Shown: positions 1-9,452 of the stretch, in pieces | Layout of the letters: every line of letters starts with the position of its first letter | Position numbering within the stretch: position 1 is the stretch's first letter | Program-made: the position numbers and the translations under genes | Notes under the pieces: generated by a model | The model's database searches: none | The model's input: only the letters and a program-made list of their open reading frames with translations | What the model was told of the DNA's origin: nothing | Source: Polyangiaceae bacterium | GTDB lineage: Bacteria > Myxococcota_A > Polyangia > Polyangiales > Polyangiaceae | DNA length: 64,000 bases | NCBI GenBank assembly: GCA_025936045.1 | Contig: JAICUB010000003.1 | Coordinates: 1-64,000, forward strand | Direction of reading: 5' to 3'

Positions 1-414
1 GCCCGCACTCGAGCCAGCTGCCACGTCCGCGAGCACGCGCTCGAGGTCATCAGCGTTCTTGGCGGAAAGCACGTCGCTGTCGAGCAATACCGAGCGGAGC
101 TCACGTTCGAAGGTCCCTCCTGGCGGTTGCCCGGTGAGCGCCGTTCCCCAGATAAACGACATCTGGCCGCATCTCGAGCCGTCTCGGTAGAAGTCCACCC
201 CGAGGCCGTAGTCCCCGGAGTACGACCATCTCAGGACCGTTCCACACCACTCAACCGCCAACCTTGCTTCATCTTCGCGATCGAACGGCACGAAGCACGT
301 CCAACGGTCGTTGGACGCGACGACACGCCCCGCGGCGCGAAGCCGAACGACAAATTCTCGTACGTCGTCACGACCAGCGCGCCAAAAATGCAGGCTCGAA
401 CCGATCTCGCTCAT
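1..414 (-). CDS. Hypothetical protein, 3' end outside window (second gene after RHS toxin)
   Basis: I read this frame by hand from the ATG at 414 to the window edge: 138 codons without a stop, starting MSEIGSSLHFW. The start lies 3 nt after the stop of the preceding gene, so the two are almost certainly co-transcribed with the RHS gene. The protein is soluble in appearance, rich in Trp, Arg and Asp, with no signal peptide or membrane segment. I do not recognise a family. Its place directly after an RHS toxin and a first small gene makes a second immunity or accessory protein possible, but that is inference from position only. A frame also exists on the opposite strand (127-504), but it lacks a protein-like composition. 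Confidence 0.7.
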   Translation of the reverse strand, partial: MSEIGSSLHFWRAGRDDVREFVVRLRAAGRVVASNDRWTCFVPFDREDEARLAVEWCGTVLRWSYSGDYGLGVDFYRDGSRCGQMSFIWGTALTGQPPGGTFERELRSVLLDSDVLSAKNADDLERVLADVAAGSSAG

Positions 415-417
415 GTC

Positions 418-990
418 CTAGCCTTTCGCTGCATTAAGCCGCGCTACCAATACCGCAGGGCCGTCGGGGGGCTCTGCCCGCAACTCGTCCGCAGTCAACC
501 CTAGATTTGCTAGCGCGTACTTTAGATTACGCATCACATCCCACGCACCCATCGGCTGGTCCAGTGTCGGCCCATAGCGCCTGCCCTCCATCTTAAACTC
601 CGGCCAAAAACGAACGGCCGCCTCCACGTACGGGAAAAGGAGCGAACGATTCTGATTGAGCGCATTAGTCGTGAGATCATCAAGCACTCCAAGGAACCGC
701 CACGCATCCAAAAGGGACCATTTCATCCACGCATCCATCGTCGCAAACATTTCTGACGCAGAAACCAGATCAAAAATGGCGGATGTCAAAGCGTAGCAGT
801 GGAAGTGCTCTCCTGGCGCCTGAAAGCGCTCAGACCGGACCAACAGCAAGCCTTCAACGTCATTAGTATCGACGAAGGGCCCGCAATCCAAGCGCTCAAA
901 TTCACGCGCCGCGACAACCTCTCTTACCTTCTTCTTCGCTCTCGACTTGACGGCCCCAGGGCGGCCATAGAGCATACTCGGTATTTTCAT
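418..990 (-). CDS. Hypothetical protein, candidate immunity protein for the RHS nuclease tip
   Basis: A 190-residue soluble protein beginning MKIPSMLYGRP. I chose the ATG at 990 because it follows the RHS stop codon by 11 nt and has a GGGAG-type ribosome binding site in that gap; the longer open frame would overlap the toxin gene. The N-terminus is basic (residues about 10-30), the middle is rich in aromatic residues, and it ends LNAAKG. No family is recognised. Polymorphic RHS toxins are normally followed at once by a cognate immunity gene, so this is the best candidate to neutralise the toxin tip. The function is inferred from gene order alone. Confidence 0.75.
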   Translation of the reverse strand: MKIPSMLYGRPGAVKSRAKKKVREVVAAREFERLDCGPFVDTNDVEGLLLVRSERFQAPGEHFHCYALTSAIFDLVSASEMFATMDAWMKWSLLDAWRFLGVLDDLTTNALNQNRSLLFPYVEAAVRFWPEFKMEGRRYGPTLDQPMGAWDVMRNLKYALANLGLTADELRAEPPDGPAVLVARLNAAKG

Positions 991-1001
991 CGCCGCTCCC
1001 G

Positions 1002-4000
1002 CTATGGTACCACAAGGGGCGCCGTTTCCAACAATCGGAGCAACCACGGCACCGCCCCCATTGGTGCGAGCAGCGGGTTGACCTGCGGCGATGGGAAGCT
1101 CACCCTCTCGTAGCTGATCACCCCGTCGAAGTCCGACCAATACCTCACGGTGTACCCCCACACCTTCACTTCGCCGTATGTACCCTTCGCGCCTGCCGCT
1201 CCGAGCTCCGCACCAACACCCTCTCCATTTCCCAAACCGTTGAGTTGATCAACATATCCCCGAGCATCTTTTACACCTTCCTTTTCGAGACCAACAGCCT
1301 TGATGTCATAAACGCCTCCCGTGGTGGCATTGAATATGTCTGGATAGCTCCAGCGACTACCACCCGACTTATGGAGAGCCCTCCCGATTGTTGACACCGC
1401 TCGTTCAGCAAATATCAAGCTCCCAGGATTATCCTCAATATACGCAGCCTCAATTGCCTTATGCACCGCCGATCCGAAGAGCATGTATATAGGATTGTAT
1501 TTATTTGGATTCGCATTGCCTCCGATCGCCCCCGCCAGAATTGGGTCTGCCCCGCCTTGACCCGCTCCCGCCTTCAGGGGGCTTTGCGCACGGTGAGTCT
1601 GGGCTGCGCCATTGATAGAATAGCCAGGTCTTGCTGCAAACGGGTCACCGACGACCGCTTCGATAGCGATATCAGCGGCAGTCCCGCCGATGAACGCAAC
1701 CGTATTTAACACGCTTCCTACGTTGACCGCATTGTCGGCCAGCGCGCTGCCCGCGTTTTCAGAGGATCCGGACGCGGCCGACGTACCGGAGGAGGCGGTA
1801 TTGGGATACGCCTCTGAGTATGGACCCAGGTGCGTACAGATGAACCCTGCCGCACAAAAGCCACTAGGATCGGTCAGATTCACGGGATCATTAAACACAT
1901 AACTGTAGCGGTTCAGCCCCTGTGACCAGAACGGGGTCGCCATCATCGGATCAGGGCTGGCGAAGCGACCCGCAAGCGGGTCATAGATCCGCCCGTTCAT
2001 GTCGATTAGTCCGAGATCACGGTCGTGATCACTTCCGGCAAATCCAGCGCGCGTGACCTCGGGGGCCGATGGATTGAGGTCGGCACCAAATGGCTCAAAT
2101 TGCTGCTTGGTGCTGTCGGTTGTCGTTGCAGAACTAATCGTATCAACCGTGTCGACATCATCGGTGTGGAAGAAGGAGAGCTTGTCCGGAGCATTTGGTC
2201 TACGCAGAATTTCGCCGATGGCCCGCGAGCCAGCAAACAACCGGAAGCGCTCCTCCACGGTGCTGCCGTCGTTCGCAGCGAGTCGCTGATAAAGACTCGA
2301 AATAAAGTAACGCGTCCTATCCGTATCGCGGCGAACGAGCCGAACCTGGTCTGCGGTATATTCGAAGGTGGTCGGCTCTGCACCAGACGTGATCTGCGCC
2401 GGCAGGTTGGAGGTCGTATAACTGATACTCTGCACACCGCCGGGGATGTCCGGGCCGAGACGATTCTGGACGTTGCCGCTGGCGTCGTACTGATAAACAT
2501 TCGAGTCCACCGACGCGACGAGGTGTGGCTGATTGGAATAGTAGGTGATGGCACGCTGGCCATTCTGCGTAATGTTGCCGTAGTTGTCGTACCCATAACC
2601 GAGGTGTTGCACCTGGCTACCGCTCGGACTCGTGCGATCTGCCGACAGAAGGCGGCCGAGAGCATCATAGGCGTACGCGGTTGTACCAACGGTCGAAGAG
2701 CGATTGGATACCTGGCCGTTCCCGTTGCGCTGATAGGTTATACTTTGAAGCGTGTTAGTCGTCTGCGAGGAGGAGACCTGCGTTGTGGTGATCGTCTTCA
2801 GGAACTGACGATTCTGATCATAGCTGTACGCGGTATGGGCGCCATTTCCGAATGTCTCGTTTTGAACGAGATGACCCGCGAATGCGTCGTCCACCCCCCA
2901 GAGTGACTTTGACACGCCATTTTGAAGCTGACTGAGTTCGGCGAGATTACCGAAATCGTCGTAGCGATATTTGGCAACGATGGGCAGGCCGCTCCCGAGA
3001 TCCGGATAATTGATCTGGTCGAGGCGTCCGAGGTCGTCATAGTCGTACACAAGGGAATATGCGCTACCGTCCACAGTGTAGTCGGCACGTTTCAGGAGCC
3101 CGCGGTTCGGCGTGGCCACCGCCTCGTAGGTGTAGTCGATGCGCTGCCCGGCGGGGCTTGCCGCCGTCCCAGGAGAGATCTGCGTGGAGAGTCGCCCGAG
3201 CGCGTTCACCCCCTGGTCGTAAATCCAAGTCGCCGTGCCGTCGCCGTCCGAGACGCTCGTCAGACGACCCAACGCGTCGTGGAAGAAGGTTCGTGTTCGC
3301 CCTTGCGTATCGGTTGCAGTCGCGAGTTCGTCGAACCCATTATAGGTGTTCGTGGTTGTCCCTGTGTCAGGGTCCGTGTGGCTGAGGAGCCGACCATACC
3401 CGTCCACATTCAAGACGTGCGTCGGACCTTGGACGGACGAGGTCCCCGCGGCAAGGTCTGAGTTTTCGACCATAACGCGGAGTTGAGCAAGGGTGTCCCA
3501 GAAGTAGGTCGTATAGAGCGGGGCAGGGTTGATATTGTTCCCGTCAAAGGCGCGGATGACCTGCCCGTGCAGGTCGAGGACGGCCACGCTCTGGAGTCCG
3601 GACTCGTCGATCTGTTCCACGATGTCCTGCGCGCAGCCGAGCGGCGACGGATAAGGCGAGCAAAGCAGATCACGGACCCACGACGCGTGGTCGGACGAAA
3701 GAGTGGCAATGCTTGCGTACTGACGCTGCAAAAATGTACCATCGGCGTGCTGGGCAACGATGAGCCGGTCCAGGCCGTCGTACTGATAGAGACTGAGCGG
3801 AACCTCCCCTCCGCTCGCCGTATATGGCAATGTGCTGCCTACTAGACGGCCGCGGTTGTCGTACGCTCTGTCCGCCAGGACCACCTCTCCGTTGTAGCCT
3901 TCGCTTTCCGTGTGGACAGTCCGCCCGTGACTGTCCATGTCGCTGAGTGTGTTTCCACTCCTGGTTCCCTGCGCGCCCTGGGTCGTGGTCGTGATCCGCA

Positions 4001-7000
4001 AGCGGGGATAGGTCGGACCGACAGCATTCGTAGCGGTGCCGTCCTCCTGTGTATATGTGTAGACGGTTGTTGCTCCACCGGCATCGACCGTTTCGTGCAG
4101 CAGGCCGAAGCCGTCGTAGCTGCGTAGGGTGGCGATACCGTTCGGATCCGTCGTTGTCTTCGGCAGTCCCCAGCGCCTATCGTAGTGCAGCTGGTTGGTT
4201 TGGTTGTACCTTGTAAGCGTGTACGGAAAAACGTGGTCCCCGTCGTAACCAATGGTGGTGATACGCGGAGCCTCGCCGGTCGTCACTGTCTCCGTCACCT
4301 GATAGGGCAACCCCCAGTCATCGAGCGAATACGTCGCGGTGCGTTCTTCACTGCCGCGCCCCGGCCCTCGAGTCATGGAGTACAGCCGTCCCAGCGAGTC
4401 GTAAGACGGGTCCCAAATCTGCGGTTGGCTCGCTCCCGCGATGGTTGATCCGGAAACGGTGACCAACTCCGGGTTCGAAATCAGCCAAGCGTCTTCATTC
4501 GGGCTGAAGGAAGTCTTCGTCTCCGACGTCTCGAACTGGTTGTCGCATTCGCTCGTGTGATCCTCAATGTTGCCGTATCGGTCCGGCGTGAACCCTTCGA
4601 TGCACGTCGTCGTTAGACTATCATTGTCGGCGGTAAACAGCCGATCGAAGATCGAGGAAGTGCGCCCCGTCATCGCCGCGAAAGGAAGCCCGGCCGTCGA
4701 TACCTCGACGCCCCACGTGTTCTCGACAACCGACTTGTGCAAATGGCCTGCCGATTCGATTCCCGATGGGCTGCTCGATACCTCTTGGCTAACCGTGATC
4801 GTTTTGGGCATTCCAGCCGTCGGGTAAAGGTACCCGGGCGTTGCGTCGCCGTCGGCGAGAGGTGCACCGCTGAGGCTGTAGCGTGCCGGCGGCTCGAAGA
4901 CCGTCTCAGTCGTGCGGTCTGGCGGTGCAAACGGGAGAGTGTCAAAAGCCTCAGTGACCGTGACCTTGTCGAAGCCGAGCCAACCGTGACCGGCGATGTT
5001 CGTGCGTCCGTTCAAATAGCTGTAGCTGAAGGCGTGCTCGCCGTTTCCGCTGCCATCCGTGTTTTTGACACCTTGAGTATAGCTAGTAACCAGGCCCGTC
5101 ATGTGCTTCAAGCACGTCTCGGGCCAGGTCGAGCCGGTGCAGGTGTCACCGTAACGACCTGGCTCGTCGTAGGTGATTGACGTGTAATTACCAGACCCGT
5201 CAACGATACTCGACAGTAGTCGGGTCTTCGCGGGATGGCCGTAGAAAATGCCGTGGGGTCCGAAGAGATCCACGGCGCCGTCGCCATTAATATCCGCGGC
5301 CGCGTTGAACGTCGCCGTGGTCTGGTTCCCTTGGCCGCCGATGACTCTTTGAATCTCGGGCAGCGGCGTCAGCGAAAAGGCCGAGACGTCGCTATTCGGA
5401 ACGATGGCGTAATTGTAGAAGTGAATATCATCGTTCTGTGTCCAAGTCTCAACCACGTCGTCGGTTCCGTCCGCATTGAAGTCGAGCACGGCCGACGTAC
5501 GATAATCATATCCACTCGGCGCAACGGGATGATCGAGCGTCCTCGAGACGAACCCGTGGTTGCCGGTGTTGGTCCACACCGTGATCTTGTTCCCGCTCAT
5601 GCGGTAGATGTCCGGCAGGCCGTCGCCATTGAAATCAGCCACGGCCATGCCCTGCCCGTATTGAGATTGCCCGACATCGCTCAATTGCACGGGTTGCCAT
5701 GAAAGGAGCGGAACTCCGCCGCCGGCGGAGTAGCGCAGAACGTACCAGCTCCCTTGGGGCTGGCCCGGCAGAGCGAGGGGGTTGTAGTAGCGGACCAGCA
5801 AATCTTGAGTGCCGTCGCCATCAATATCGACGATGTTGTAAGCGGGCGTCTGCTGATTGCTGCACAACACGAGTGGGGGGTCCGAAGGACCCCTCTTCAG
5901 CTGGACGGGATCACTAAAGTATTTGTCGAATGGAACCGACACGGCTCCCGGATTTTGCGTCAAACGGAGACGAACCTCGAGCGTGTCTGCGTCCGCACAC
6001 GAAACAATGTCCTGGAGTGAATCGCCGTCGACGTCGAAAACGATGGGGCCCTGTAGAAAAGACGAAATGCCCCCGGCGGCTGCAACAGGAACCGGGTACG
6101 GCGAGAACGATCCGTCACCGTTCGAAGCCGAGACGGTGAGAGCCGCCGCTTGGCCGGTGAAGGAGCAAACGCCAGCGATGTCGTCGCGACCGTCTCGATT
6201 GAAGTCGAGGAGGTACAGCGGGAAACCTGCGTGGCACGGAAGGCCGATGGCATCAGCACCCTGGATGGGCGCCTTCCCATCCTTATCGTAGCTCGTGAAG
6301 CCGGTTCCGAAGAGGATGGTATCCTGTTCGTGCACCTTCGGCTTTTTTGCGAGAGCGCCGAAGAAGATCTCACTGCCGATTGTGTACGCCAGGCCAACGG
6401 CCGCGCCGACACCTCCTGTTACGGCGCCCGACGCAACCAGTATGTCCACCCCCACCTGGCTCGCGATGTCACTCGCAGTCTTCACGGTGCTCAGCGTGGA
6501 GTTGGCCGGGACGCCATCCACGGTCACCATCGTCTCGAGGTAATCGTCGATGCCGTCCCCGTTGGCGTCGAGTTCCGACATACCGCTGAGGTCCAGGTAC
6601 GGATAGTTCGAGACGTCGAACCTCGTGATCCCTTCTGTGCTGTATGTAAATTTAGTTGAAGGCTTGCACCGCACCTGCGTAGCGCCTTCGCATTCCGTGA
6701 TTTCGCTGAGCTCGCTCGGGCCGTCGTCGGGATATTTCAGTGAGTAGTTGAGGACCGGAACATGGTCGATCGCGGTCGTAACCTGCGTCAGTCGATCGTT
6801 GTACGTCGCGACCATGCCGCCTTGCATCGCCCGATACGTCTTGTCGGGACGCTCGGAATAGTCGAAGATTACCGTTCGATTGCCGGCCTGGCCGTTGTGC
6901 CCAGTGTAGGAGATGACCTTGGGTCGCGTGGCCGTCGGCAGGGCGGTGCCGAACAATTGCGTCTGTTCGGGATTATCGTAGGTGACGACAATCGTGTTGC

Positions 7001-9452
7001 CGGAGCGGTCCTCGATCTGATTGAGGAGCCACGAATAGCGAACGCCGTTTGGTCCGATAATGAGGGAATCGACCGTCTTCCCGAATGTCAGGATCCGGCC
7101 ATCTTTGGTCCAGACCTTGAAGTAGTCCGGTCCCTGAAACTGGCGAGGCTCGTTATCGATCCCTGGGAATGGGGCCCGCTGAATACCCGGAGATGCCGCG
7201 TCAAAATACGAAACGACCTTCGAGAAGCTGTCGATAGCCGTATGATAGACTGCAAGGTTGTCCCCGTAGTTGCCGCCCGTGGAGGTCTTCACCAGCCGCT
7301 TGCCGTCGATACAGAAGAGGTCTGCCGGGTTGTTGTGAATTGGGGCCGCGAAGCCGTCGATCGCTTGGACGCGAGGGCAGCGACTGATGGTGGAAAGCCC
7401 TTCGATACGCCATCCCGTCCCGGCTTCGCCTTCCATGCGTGAGCCGGCGTAGTGCAGGCTCACTTGCGGTTCCATCCCGGCCCGCCCTGGCGGAACCTTG
7501 ATTGGGACCGAGTATTGGGCGGCGCCGTTCGGTGCCACGCTGAACGTGCCGGTGACCGCCCCGACCGGAGCCGCTGGGGCATCCGGAAGGTCCTGGACGG
7601 GCGTGCCGTTCGGGCCGCTGACCGGCGGTGTGTTGGTCGGCGTGACGCATTGACCGCTTGCGTCGCAAGCCGTTCCGTCGGAGCAAGTCCCGCAGCTCTG
7701 GCCGCAAACCGGATCGGTGCCGCATTGCCTTCCGTCACAGGCGGGCGTGCAGGCTGGACACGTATCGCCGCACTCGGCGCCGGGGTGTCCGCAAAGCGGA
7801 GGCCGCAGTACGGCCGTGGCGCATTTGAACTCGCGACAGATTCGCGGGGCAGCGGGCTCACTCGTAGGAGGGCAAACTCCACCGCCGGCGCATTGGACGT
7901 CTTCCGTGCAGGGGCCGGTTCCAATCGGGCATACCCCGGGGCACGAGTGCCCGCAGCCGTCGCTCGGATTGGCACACGTCGCGTGCGAGCAGTCCGGAGT
8001 GCAGATGCAATCGGTGCCGCAACGCTTGGACGGATCGCCACAGCTCGCTGGATCGCTGCTGGGGCAGCCGCTCGGAACGCAGGCGTCGCGGCTCGCGAGT
8101 TCGAATACGCCTCCCATGTTCTTCGTGCACACGTCCCCCCCTGTGCACGTGCTGGTTGGCGCGCCCGCATCGCAACCTACGGCGCACCCACTGTTCGGGC
8201 CGCACGGACTGTCCGGCTTTCCGCACTCGTCAGTGCTCACGCCGTCTGCGCAGGCGGCCGGCCAGCAGACGTTTGCGGACCGCGCTCCATTGAAGCATCC
8301 GCCGTTGTACTTGCCGCAAACAAGCCCGCTCCCACAGTCGGCGTCGGTTTGGCATTGGTGATCGGTCGTGCAGGCCAGACACGACCCGCCGCAATCGACG
8401 TCGGTTTCATCGCCATCCCGCACGCCGTTGCCGCAATGGGTAGGCAGACATTCGGGGGCGCGCGGATTGAGTGCGCAGTGGCTCTGACAAGTGCCGCCGG
8501 TGCAGTCGAGACCAGGCCCGCATTGGCTCGCGCTGGTGCAACCGCACGTCGGGCCGCCACATTCGCCCTGCCCACAGCAGAGATCGGTGGCGCAATCGCC
8601 GGGGCCGCCGCACGTGCCGCCGGGATCGCATTGACAGAGCCCGTCGCATGCCGCGCCCGGCATGCACACGTCGCTTGGCGCAAACGGACGATGATGGAAG
8701 TCCGTGTGGGCGCCGACGTTCACGCTTCGCGCGTAAATCGCGCCGAAGTGGCCGGCGCTGACGCTGCCGAGGGTCACGTCGCCGTGCGGCGCGACCAGGA
8801 TCGCGTTGAACGACGTGTCCATCGGGATGGCGCCGCTGCCGGCGATCCCGATGAGGATGTTGTTCTTCGTCGGGTCGCGTGGCGAGATGGTGCCGCGGAA
8901 GGTGAAGCCGCCGCTCGCGTAGATTTGGACGGGACTCTGTGAGTTGTCGACGCTGAGCGTCGAGCTAGGTTCGAGGTCGAAGAGCCCGTCGAACGTGTAT
9001 CGACCAGAGCCCCCCAGGGTGAGCACGGCGTCGCGCTGCACGGTGCTGGTACCGTAGGCGCCGGGCGTGATGGTGCGCACCTGAGACACGTCCAGGTTGA
9101 CGGGACCGCCGTTCGTTGCGGGAAACTGCACGATCCAAGACTGGTGCTGAATCGGCGTGAGCGTACCGTTGACCGTCTCAGTGCCGGTGACATGGACGTT
9201 GTTCTGCGTGTTGACCGTGCCTTCGGTCGTAAGGTTGCCGTGAACGTACGCGCCGTCGCGGAGCACGACGACGTTCGCTTCGGACCAGAGGTTCAGCGTC
9301 TCGGCGGAGACGCCCAGGTTCGTTTCGGTTGTTGTCTTGACGCTCGAGATGGATGAGAAGCCGCTCGGGGACGCGAGAATGCGGACGTAGTCGCTCAGGA
9401 CGAGCGGTCCACCACTCGTCGCGAGCGCGACGCTCGTCCGCGGGACGTGCAC
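1002..9452 (-). CDS. SpvB/VCBS/RHS-repeat polymorphic toxin with PD-(D/E)XK nuclease-like C-terminus
   Basis: A 2816-codon frame. Residues about 1-260 are a beta-rich segment. Residues 262-610 are Cys-rich with many CxxG/DC motifs. A SpvB-type start (GTFSVAPNGAAQYSVPI) lies near 630 and VCBS/FG-GAP calcium-type repeats (DINGDGAVDLFG) follow at about 950-1400. RHS/YD repeats fill about 1690-2440, ending with the core motif at DPSGF near 2528. The last 290 residues are the variable tip: H2664 and E2668 in a helix, PD at 2704-2705 and DIK at 2716-2718, matching the E...PD...(D/E)xK nuclease layout. SpvB plus RHS is the arrangement of Tc-toxin B/C cages. The frame has only a GTG at 9452 and probably continues the lipoprotein module upstream through a frameshift at 9483-9487. 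The tip DNA is visibly more AT-rich than its surroundings. Confidence 0.9.
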   Translation of the reverse strand: MHVPRTSVALATSGGPLVLSDYVRILASPSGFSSISSVKTTTETNLGVSAETLNLWSEANVVVLRDGAYVHGNLTTEGTVNTQNNVHVTGTETVNGTLTPIQHQSWIVQFPATNGGPVNLDVSQVRTITPGAYGTSTVQRDAVLTLGGSGRYTFDGLFDLEPSSTLSVDNSQSPVQIYASGGFTFRGTISPRDPTKNNILIGIAGSGAIPMDTSFNAILVAPHGDVTLGSVSAGHFGAIYARSVNVGAHTDFHHRPFAPSDVCMPGAACDGLCQCDPGGTCGGPGDCATDLCCGQGECGGPTCGCTSASQCGPGLDCTGGTCQSHCALNPRAPECLPTHCGNGVRDGDETDVDCGGSCLACTTDHQCQTDADCGSGLVCGKYNGGCFNGARSANVCWPAACADGVSTDECGKPDSPCGPNSGCAVGCDAGAPTSTCTGGDVCTKNMGGVFELASRDACVPSGCPSSDPASCGDPSKRCGTDCICTPDCSHATCANPSDGCGHSCPGVCPIGTGPCTEDVQCAGGGVCPPTSEPAAPRICREFKCATAVLRPPLCGHPGAECGDTCPACTPACDGRQCGTDPVCGQSCGTCSDGTACDASGQCVTPTNTPPVSGPNGTPVQDLPDAPAAPVGAVTGTFSVAPNGAAQYSVPIKVPPGRAGMEPQVSLHYAGSRMEGEAGTGWRIEGLSTISRCPRVQAIDGFAAPIHNNPADLFCIDGKRLVKTSTGGNYGDNLAVYHTAIDSFSKVVSYFDAASPGIQRAPFPGIDNEPRQFQGPDYFKVWTKDGRILTFGKTVDSLIIGPNGVRYSWLLNQIEDRSGNTIVVTYDNPEQTQLFGTALPTATRPKVISYTGHNGQAGNRTVIFDYSERPDKTYRAMQGGMVATYNDRLTQVTTAIDHVPVLNYSLKYPDDGPSELSEITECEGATQVRCKPSTKFTYSTEGITRFDVSNYPYLDLSGMSELDANGDGIDDYLETMVTVDGVPANSTLSTVKTASDIASQVGVDILVASGAVTGGVGAAVGLAYTIGSEIFFGALAKKPKVHEQDTILFGTGFTSYDKDGKAPIQGADAIGLPCHAGFPLYLLDFNRDGRDDIAGVCSFTGQAAALTVSASNGDGSFSPYPVPVAAAGGISSFLQGPIVFDVDGDSLQDIVSCADADTLEVRLRLTQNPGAVSVPFDKYFSDPVQLKRGPSDPPLVLCSNQQTPAYNIVDIDGDGTQDLLVRYYNPLALPGQPQGSWYVLRYSAGGGVPLLSWQPVQLSDVGQSQYGQGMAVADFNGDGLPDIYRMSGNKITVWTNTGNHGFVSRTLDHPVAPSGYDYRTSAVLDFNADGTDDVVETWTQNDDIHFYNYAIVPNSDVSAFSLTPLPEIQRVIGGQGNQTTATFNAAADINGDGAVDLFGPHGIFYGHPAKTRLLSSIVDGSGNYTSITYDEPGRYGDTCTGSTWPETCLKHMTGLVTSYTQGVKNTDGSGNGEHAFSYSYLNGRTNIAGHGWLGFDKVTVTEAFDTLPFAPPDRTTETVFEPPARYSLSGAPLADGDATPGYLYPTAGMPKTITVSQEVSSSPSGIESAGHLHKSVVENTWGVEVSTAGLPFAAMTGRTSSIFDRLFTADNDSLTTTCIEGFTPDRYGNIEDHTSECDNQFETSETKTSFSPNEDAWLISNPELVTVSGSTIAGASQPQIWDPSYDSLGRLYSMTRGPGRGSEERTATYSLDDWGLPYQVTETVTTGEAPRITTIGYDGDHVFPYTLTRYNQTNQLHYDRRWGLPKTTTDPNGIATLRSYDGFGLLHETVDAGGATTVYTYTQEDGTATNAVGPTYPRLRITTTTQGAQGTRSGNTLSDMDSHGRTVHTESEGYNGEVVLADRAYDNRGRLVGSTLPYTASGGEVPLSLYQYDGLDRLIVAQHADGTFLQRQYASIATLSSDHASWVRDLLCSPYPSPLGCAQDIVEQIDESGLQSVAVLDLHGQVIRAFDGNNINPAPLYTTYFWDTLAQLRVMVENSDLAAGTSSVQGPTHVLNVDGYGRLLSHTDPDTGTTTNTYNGFDELATATDTQGRTRTFFHDALGRLTSVSDGDGTATWIYDQGVNALGRLSTQISPGTAASPAGQRIDYTYEAVATPNRGLLKRADYTVDGSAYSLVYDYDDLGRLDQINYPDLGSGLPIVAKYRYDDFGNLAELSQLQNGVSKSLWGVDDAFAGHLVQNETFGNGAHTAYSYDQNRQFLKTITTTQVSSSQTTNTLQSITYQRNGNGQVSNRSSTVGTTAYAYDALGRLLSADRTSPSGSQVQHLGYGYDNYGNITQNGQRAITYYSNQPHLVASVDSNVYQYDASGNVQNRLGPDIPGGVQSISYTTSNLPAQITSGAEPTTFEYTADQVRLVRRDTDRTRYFISSLYQRLAANDGSTVEERFRLFAGSRAIGEILRRPNAPDKLSFFHTDDVDTVDTISSATTTDSTKQQFEPFGADLNPSAPEVTRAGFAGSDHDRDLGLIDMNGRIYDPLAGRFASPDPMMATPFWSQGLNRYSYVFNDPVNLTDPSGFCAAGFICTHLGPYSEAYPNTASSGTSAASGSSENAGSALADNAVNVGSVLNTVAFIGGTAADIAIEAVVGDPFAARPGYSINGAAQTHRAQSPLKAGAGQGGADPILAGAIGGNANPNKYNPIYMLFGSAVHKAIEAAYIEDNPGSLIFAERAVSTIGRALHKSGGSRWSYPDIFNATTGGVYDIKAVGLEKEGVKDARGYVDQLNGLGNGEGVGAELGAAGAKGTYGEVKVWGYTVRYWSDFDGVISYERVSFPSPQVNPLLAPMGAVPWLLRLLETAPLVVP

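Noticed and set aside
127..504. A + strand frame at the left edge
   Set aside because: It overlaps two tightly spaced minus-strand genes that continue the RHS operon and has no protein-like pattern.
7452..8942. A 496-codon + strand frame opposite the Cys-rich part of the RHS gene
   Set aside because: Ala/Arg-rich low-complexity translation; the minus frame has ordered disulfide-type repeats.
1002..9452. RHS protein as a PAAR-RHS effector of the T6SS in the same window
   Set aside because: No PAAR or VgrG-adaptor domain is seen. The upstream module is a lipoprotein, and the gene lies in an integrase-linked island 26 kb from the T6SS locus.
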